Positions 60,811 through 64,000 of a stretch of DNA of 64,000 nt are shown piece by piece (the first letter of the stretch is position 1; each line of letters opens with the position of its first letter). A model generated the notes under the pieces. It did not search any database and had not been told where the DNA came from. It saw only the letters and a list, made by a program, of their open reading frames with translations. The DNA is from Troglohyphantes excavatus (taxonomy: Eukaryota > Arthropoda > Arachnida > Araneae > Linyphiidae). Both the position numbers and the translations under genes were made by a program. The stretch spans positions 65,482,461 through 65,546,460 of the forward strand of contig OZ010672.1 in the NCBI GenBank assembly GCA_963932185.1, read 5' to 3'.

Positions 60811-61935
60811 CTTTACTAGACACTCGTAATGTTAAATATTTAACAATTTTGAATACTGAACGATAGTGTTAAGTCGAGTTCATAGTGTTTAAAACTTATC
60901 ACTTCTCTTTTAATATTTAACTACGTTTATTATAAAATGTTGTATTTTTTATAATTTTTCATCGAAAACTAAACTTGCTAGTAAATAAACTTCGTTATGA
61001 AATGACATTGTTAGTATTTTGATTAAGATTCAAAATACAAATATTCTTCCTACTTAGTAATGTATATGACAATTTTCTTGGAAAAAATATCTTTGTTAGA
61101 TATGTTATTTGTGCCCTTTTAAATCTAAGCCCATCAAATTAAAGTTGCAGGAAACATTCTAACTAAAAACTATTAGTTGATGGTGGAATGTAGAATAAAT
61201 CTACAAACTAATTAAACTAATGAATCATAATATAAAGATAAATAAAAATATTAAACTTAAACTGTGCAACTTTAAGAACAAAAAACAGGGAACCGTTGAA
61301 CAATAAAATATCCTAAGTATATAGTTTTAAAACTAATTATAATTGAATTAAATTTGTATATGAAAGAAATGTTTAACTTATCTCCCAACATTTAGTTTAG
61401 TCAACTAAAGTTTTTGTTCGATAAAATGAAATAATTCTTCAAAGATTTGTTGTTCTCATTCCCATGTCTCATCTTTAAAGAAACCTTTCTTCTAACTAAA
61501 GAATAAAGAATAAACTAAAGAATAAAGCTTTTCTGGACTAAAAAATATAAACTTTTGTATCAAAGAACCTTAATGGTGGTAAAGGGCTTTTGAAAATCCC
61601 CAAGATTTTTTTTTTAGTGTTGACGACATGTGAGAGTTTGACATACAGGCTTTTTTATGGACCAATGGTAAAATCCGGTAGACTTTTTCATTTTTGCTGG
61701 GGATGAATTCTCGATCAAAAAGTTTTAGTATTCTTTCTATTGCTTTTCTTATGTTATCGACTAGCTGCTCGGCCCAGCGTTGCTGAGGAACAAGTTAAGG
61801 AACATAAATTTAACATATTTCTTTATGCGCATTATTATTTTATTTTTTAACCTGTTTCCCCGCTTTTAATTTTTTTTTAATCAAACATATAGAAAGCCAC
61901 TAAATGCTCTATAAAGTCCTTTATCCAATTTTCAG
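60811..61935. other. AT-rich stretch, no feature seen
   Basis: A slightly GC-richer patch near 61610-61800 has no ORF or repeat match that I can name. Confidence 0.4.
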
Positions 61936-62335
61936 TTGGCAGAGCGGTTGAGGCGTCAGCTGGGAATCCGAGGATTCCTAGTTCGATTCTAGGCGATGGA
62001 CTCGACAAAGAAAAGTAAAATAAAGTAGTGATCTTGTGATAGGAGGGTTGCCAGCTTCGTTACAAAATACTAGAAAACTCGCCCAGAAAATCCGCAAAAA
62101 TTAATACGGGACTGATGCACGATAAATCTGATCGGGGTCCAAAGTCCCGACGTCTATTGAATGCGTTGGGCGCCAGTTCAGGTGTTTCCTCGTCATCTGA
62201 CCATGGTTCTAAAATAACGAGGTGCATTTATGAATGTGTATTTGTCCCCGGGTCTTTCTTTCGAGATAGACCGCAAACCGTCGCCAATAGTCCACTGTGC
62301 AGCTCTAGTGCGACGTTATTAACCTAAACCAAACC
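61936..62335 (+). mobile_element. S-type SINE copy 3, full length
   Basis: The tRNA-like head starts TTGGCAGAGCGGTTGAGGC. Its T arm CCTAG/CTAGG with loop TTCGATT (61977-61993) is perfect. The body follows with GTAGTGATCTTGTGATAG, AAATCTGATCGGGGTCC, GTCCCGACGTCTATTG and CGAGATAGACC, ending GTGCGACGTTATTAACC plus an AACCAAACC tail. Best copy in the window. The 70-codon ORF inside is not a gene. Confidence 0.85.
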
Positions 62336-62346
62336 AATTTGAAGTA

Positions 62347-62911
62347 CACTGTTAAAAACTATTACGACGCTGCACCAAAATTTGATACCTATTTAGCTGC
62401 AACCAACATTTGGTGCTTAATTTCACCATTTTACGGTGCCACCACGGATACCATTTAGTGGTGAAACGTTGCACCAAAACTCACAACGTTGCATAAAACT
62501 CAAAACTCGAGTATTATTAGTATTTCAGTTGTAGTATTTTTGTAGCGAAGTTGGCAACTCTCCGATCGCAAGATCACAATTTTTTACTTTTCTTTGTCAA
62601 GTCCACCGATGGGGCTCGAACTAGGAATCCTCTGATTCATAGCTGAACGCCTTTGCTCACTGGGCCACGGAGACCCTTGTTCGTCGTTGTCTTTCATGCA
62701 GGGGAATTCCCCGGCTTGTTGATGTAGCGACAGCGAAAATTTCGGTTGCAGTAAAGAGGTTGAACCAATTATCGGTGAAATCTCCGCTTTTTTTTTCCGA
62801 TAAAAGATTTTTGGTTTAACCTAGATTCCAACATAATATGGTGTAATTTGTTGCAGACCTCTGTTTTGCACCAAGATATGGCACATCGTTGAACTGAAAT
62901 TTTTAACAATG
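62347..62911 (+). mobile_element. Element B copy 2, complete with TA duplication
   Basis: It starts CACTGTTAAAAACTATTACG and ends GAAATTTTTAACAATG, with TA at 62345-62346 and 62912-62913. It contains an S-type head in reverse (CACTGGGCCACGGAGACC, near 62660) plus the SINE segment around TTTTACTTTTCTTTGTCAAG. So B is a TA-target element carrying the 5' part of a SINE. Confidence 0.88.
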
Positions 62912-63018
62912 TACTTTGTTTTCAAACAGATGATCTTATACATCAACGTTTGCTTTCATATTCAGAGATAAGGAGTTATAATATTGACAATTTCCCTGTT
63001 TTAAGCAGAGCAGACGAA

Positions 63019-63034
63019 CCCCCCCCCCCCCCCC
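63019..63034. repeat. Poly-C run of 16
   Basis: Sixteen consecutive C in AT-rich surroundings between element B and element A. Confidence 0.95.
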
Positions 63035-63120
63035 TCATATTGGGATAATACAATCGTAACATTTATTCACGAAATTCCGCGCTTTTACAAGTCATCTACT
63101 GATCATTTGATATTTAGCCA

Positions 63121-63733
63121 CACTGTTAGAAATAGGCATTCAAAAATAAGTAAAATTTACCCATTTTTTTAATATATTCAATGCTTATCATGGCTCCGAA
63201 TACATAAGTTTCAATTTAAAAAAAGACATACTCAAAAATGAGTAAAAATGAATATAAAGAGCGGTATCTTGCCTACATAGACTGCTCTCATAAATCACTT
63301 TCAATACATATCGACAATTACAACCGAGACTTACCGGGAATCGAACCAAATCTGCAGGCACCTCTATCCAGAGCCTCATTAGTTAAGCTACCAGTACGAC
63401 GTGAAAAAGTTATCAAGAGAAAATATGTTAAAAAAGTGTGCCAAAAGTACGGGAAGTCATATAATTTAATTGTAATAGCTCATTTTCCATTTAAGCAATC
63501 GACATCAAACAATGTTTCCATCTTCTGAATACATATTTTAAGTTTGTCAGGTCGCTATGTTAAGATGGCTTAAACAGACGCTGAGATTAACAATATTAAA
63601 TCACACTTTTCATTTTTGCGACTTTACGATTATTTAAATTTAAGTACGTCATCTCTCATTTACGATTCAATTGTACTCAAAGAAAAACGAGTACATTCAT
63701 GTACTCATTTTTAAGCAGATTTTTTTAACAGTG
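63121..63733 (+). mobile_element. Element A copy 11
   Basis: It starts CACTGTTAGAAATAGG and ends TTTTTTTAACAGTG. Flanks are CA on both sides rather than TA. The minus-strand tRNA-like segment has a perfect B box at 63337-63347. ORFs inside are not genes. Confidence 0.88.
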
Positions 63734-63922
63734 CATAGACAGCGGTGCAGAGACTATCATACTATTTTCAAAGGTGGTTCTGAACTCAATGATGGCCTTC
63801 GATCGGCTGCTGTTGTTAACAGGTTTTTACTTCAGAACTATATGCAATATGCATAGCACTAACGAGGTTATCTTATTTTCCATATGCGAAATATATTTTA
63901 TATACATATTCTAGAAATAGTA

Positions 63923-64000
63923 CACTGTTAAAAATTATTACCATCTTACTCCAGAATTTGGTCCCAATTTAGCTGCAACCAACATTTGGTCCTTAGTTTC
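63923..64000 (+). mobile_element. Element B copy 3, cut by the window edge
   Basis: After TA at 63921-63922 it starts CACTGTTAAAAATTATTACC and continues TTAGCTGCAACCAACATTTG like copy 2. The remainder lies beyond the window. Confidence 0.85.

Overview
The window looks like intergenic or intronic DNA from an AT-rich animal genome, most likely an arthropod and probably a spider. The spider call is an inference (about 65%). It rests on a tRNA-headed SINE whose body carries the GTCGCACTAGAGCTGCACA and GGCTATTGGCGACGG blocks that I associate with orb-weaver genomes, and on very dense TA-target miniature elements. There is no bacterial gene structure, and no complete protein-coding gene can be supported.

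The only good host-gene signal is a CpG-rich island at about 11.8-12.3 kb. It holds a CRE, a CCAAT box and a CACGTG box upstream of a minus-strand ATG. The reading frame runs 161 nt to a consensus splice donor (AAG|GTATGT) at 12028, so it is a candidate promoter and first coding exon. Two unrecognised GC-elevated ORFs (26.9 kb and 58.7 kb) are weaker. Transposase and LINE remains are a three-frame Tc1-like transposase pseudogene (48.1-48.6 kb), the acidic C-terminal tail of a pogo-like transposase (24.2 kb) and the 3' end of a LINE ORF (43.5 kb).

The rest is mobile elements and tandem arrays. I define working families by ends and target duplications. A (about 610 bp), B (about 565 bp) and C (434 bp and longer) all begin near CACTGTTAAAAA, and their cleanest copies are flanked by TA; A, B and one copy of C carry tRNA-like sequence inside. 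D, E and F are smaller TA-target foldback elements. P is pogo-like. S is a tRNA-Arg-type SINE. H is a dispersed repeat. A miniature LTR element (TRIM) at 2927-3380 is complete, with LTRs, a PBS-like site, a polypurine tract and an AGCT duplication, and it carries a tRNA-Ala-like cloverleaf in each LTR. Its empty site is preserved in the H copy at 29.18 kb.

Layout: 0.3-2.1 kb satellite running into element A; 2.6-3.8 kb foldback, H and TRIM; 4.5-5.6 kb 34-bp minisatellite; 7.0-9.3 kb satellite plus two A elements; 9.9-11.4 kb two F elements; 11.8-12.3 kb promoter island; 12.3-15.5 kb SINE-derived satellite and SINEs; 17.2-18.1 kb 296-bp repeats; 20.2-22.2 kb element B array; 23.2-26.6 kb nested A, P, D and hAT-like elements; 29.6-33.3 kb 24-bp array; 36.7-39.7 kb two AT arrays; 40.9-43.95 kb A and C with a nested LINE; 46-47.2 kb element E array; 48-51.7 kb Tc1 pseudogene, F and two arrays; 52-53.3 kb 210-bp satellite; 53.8-58.4 kb E, C, D and long TA microsatellites with a perfect 141-bp inverted repeat; 59-60.4 kb 330-bp satellite; 61.9-64 kb S, B, A and B.

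The most striking pattern is repeated at four or five independent loci. One end of a TA-target element plus its flanking DNA has been tandemly amplified, and the array abuts a single full-length copy. This suggests that element ends seed satellite DNA here by a common, probably microhomology-driven, route.
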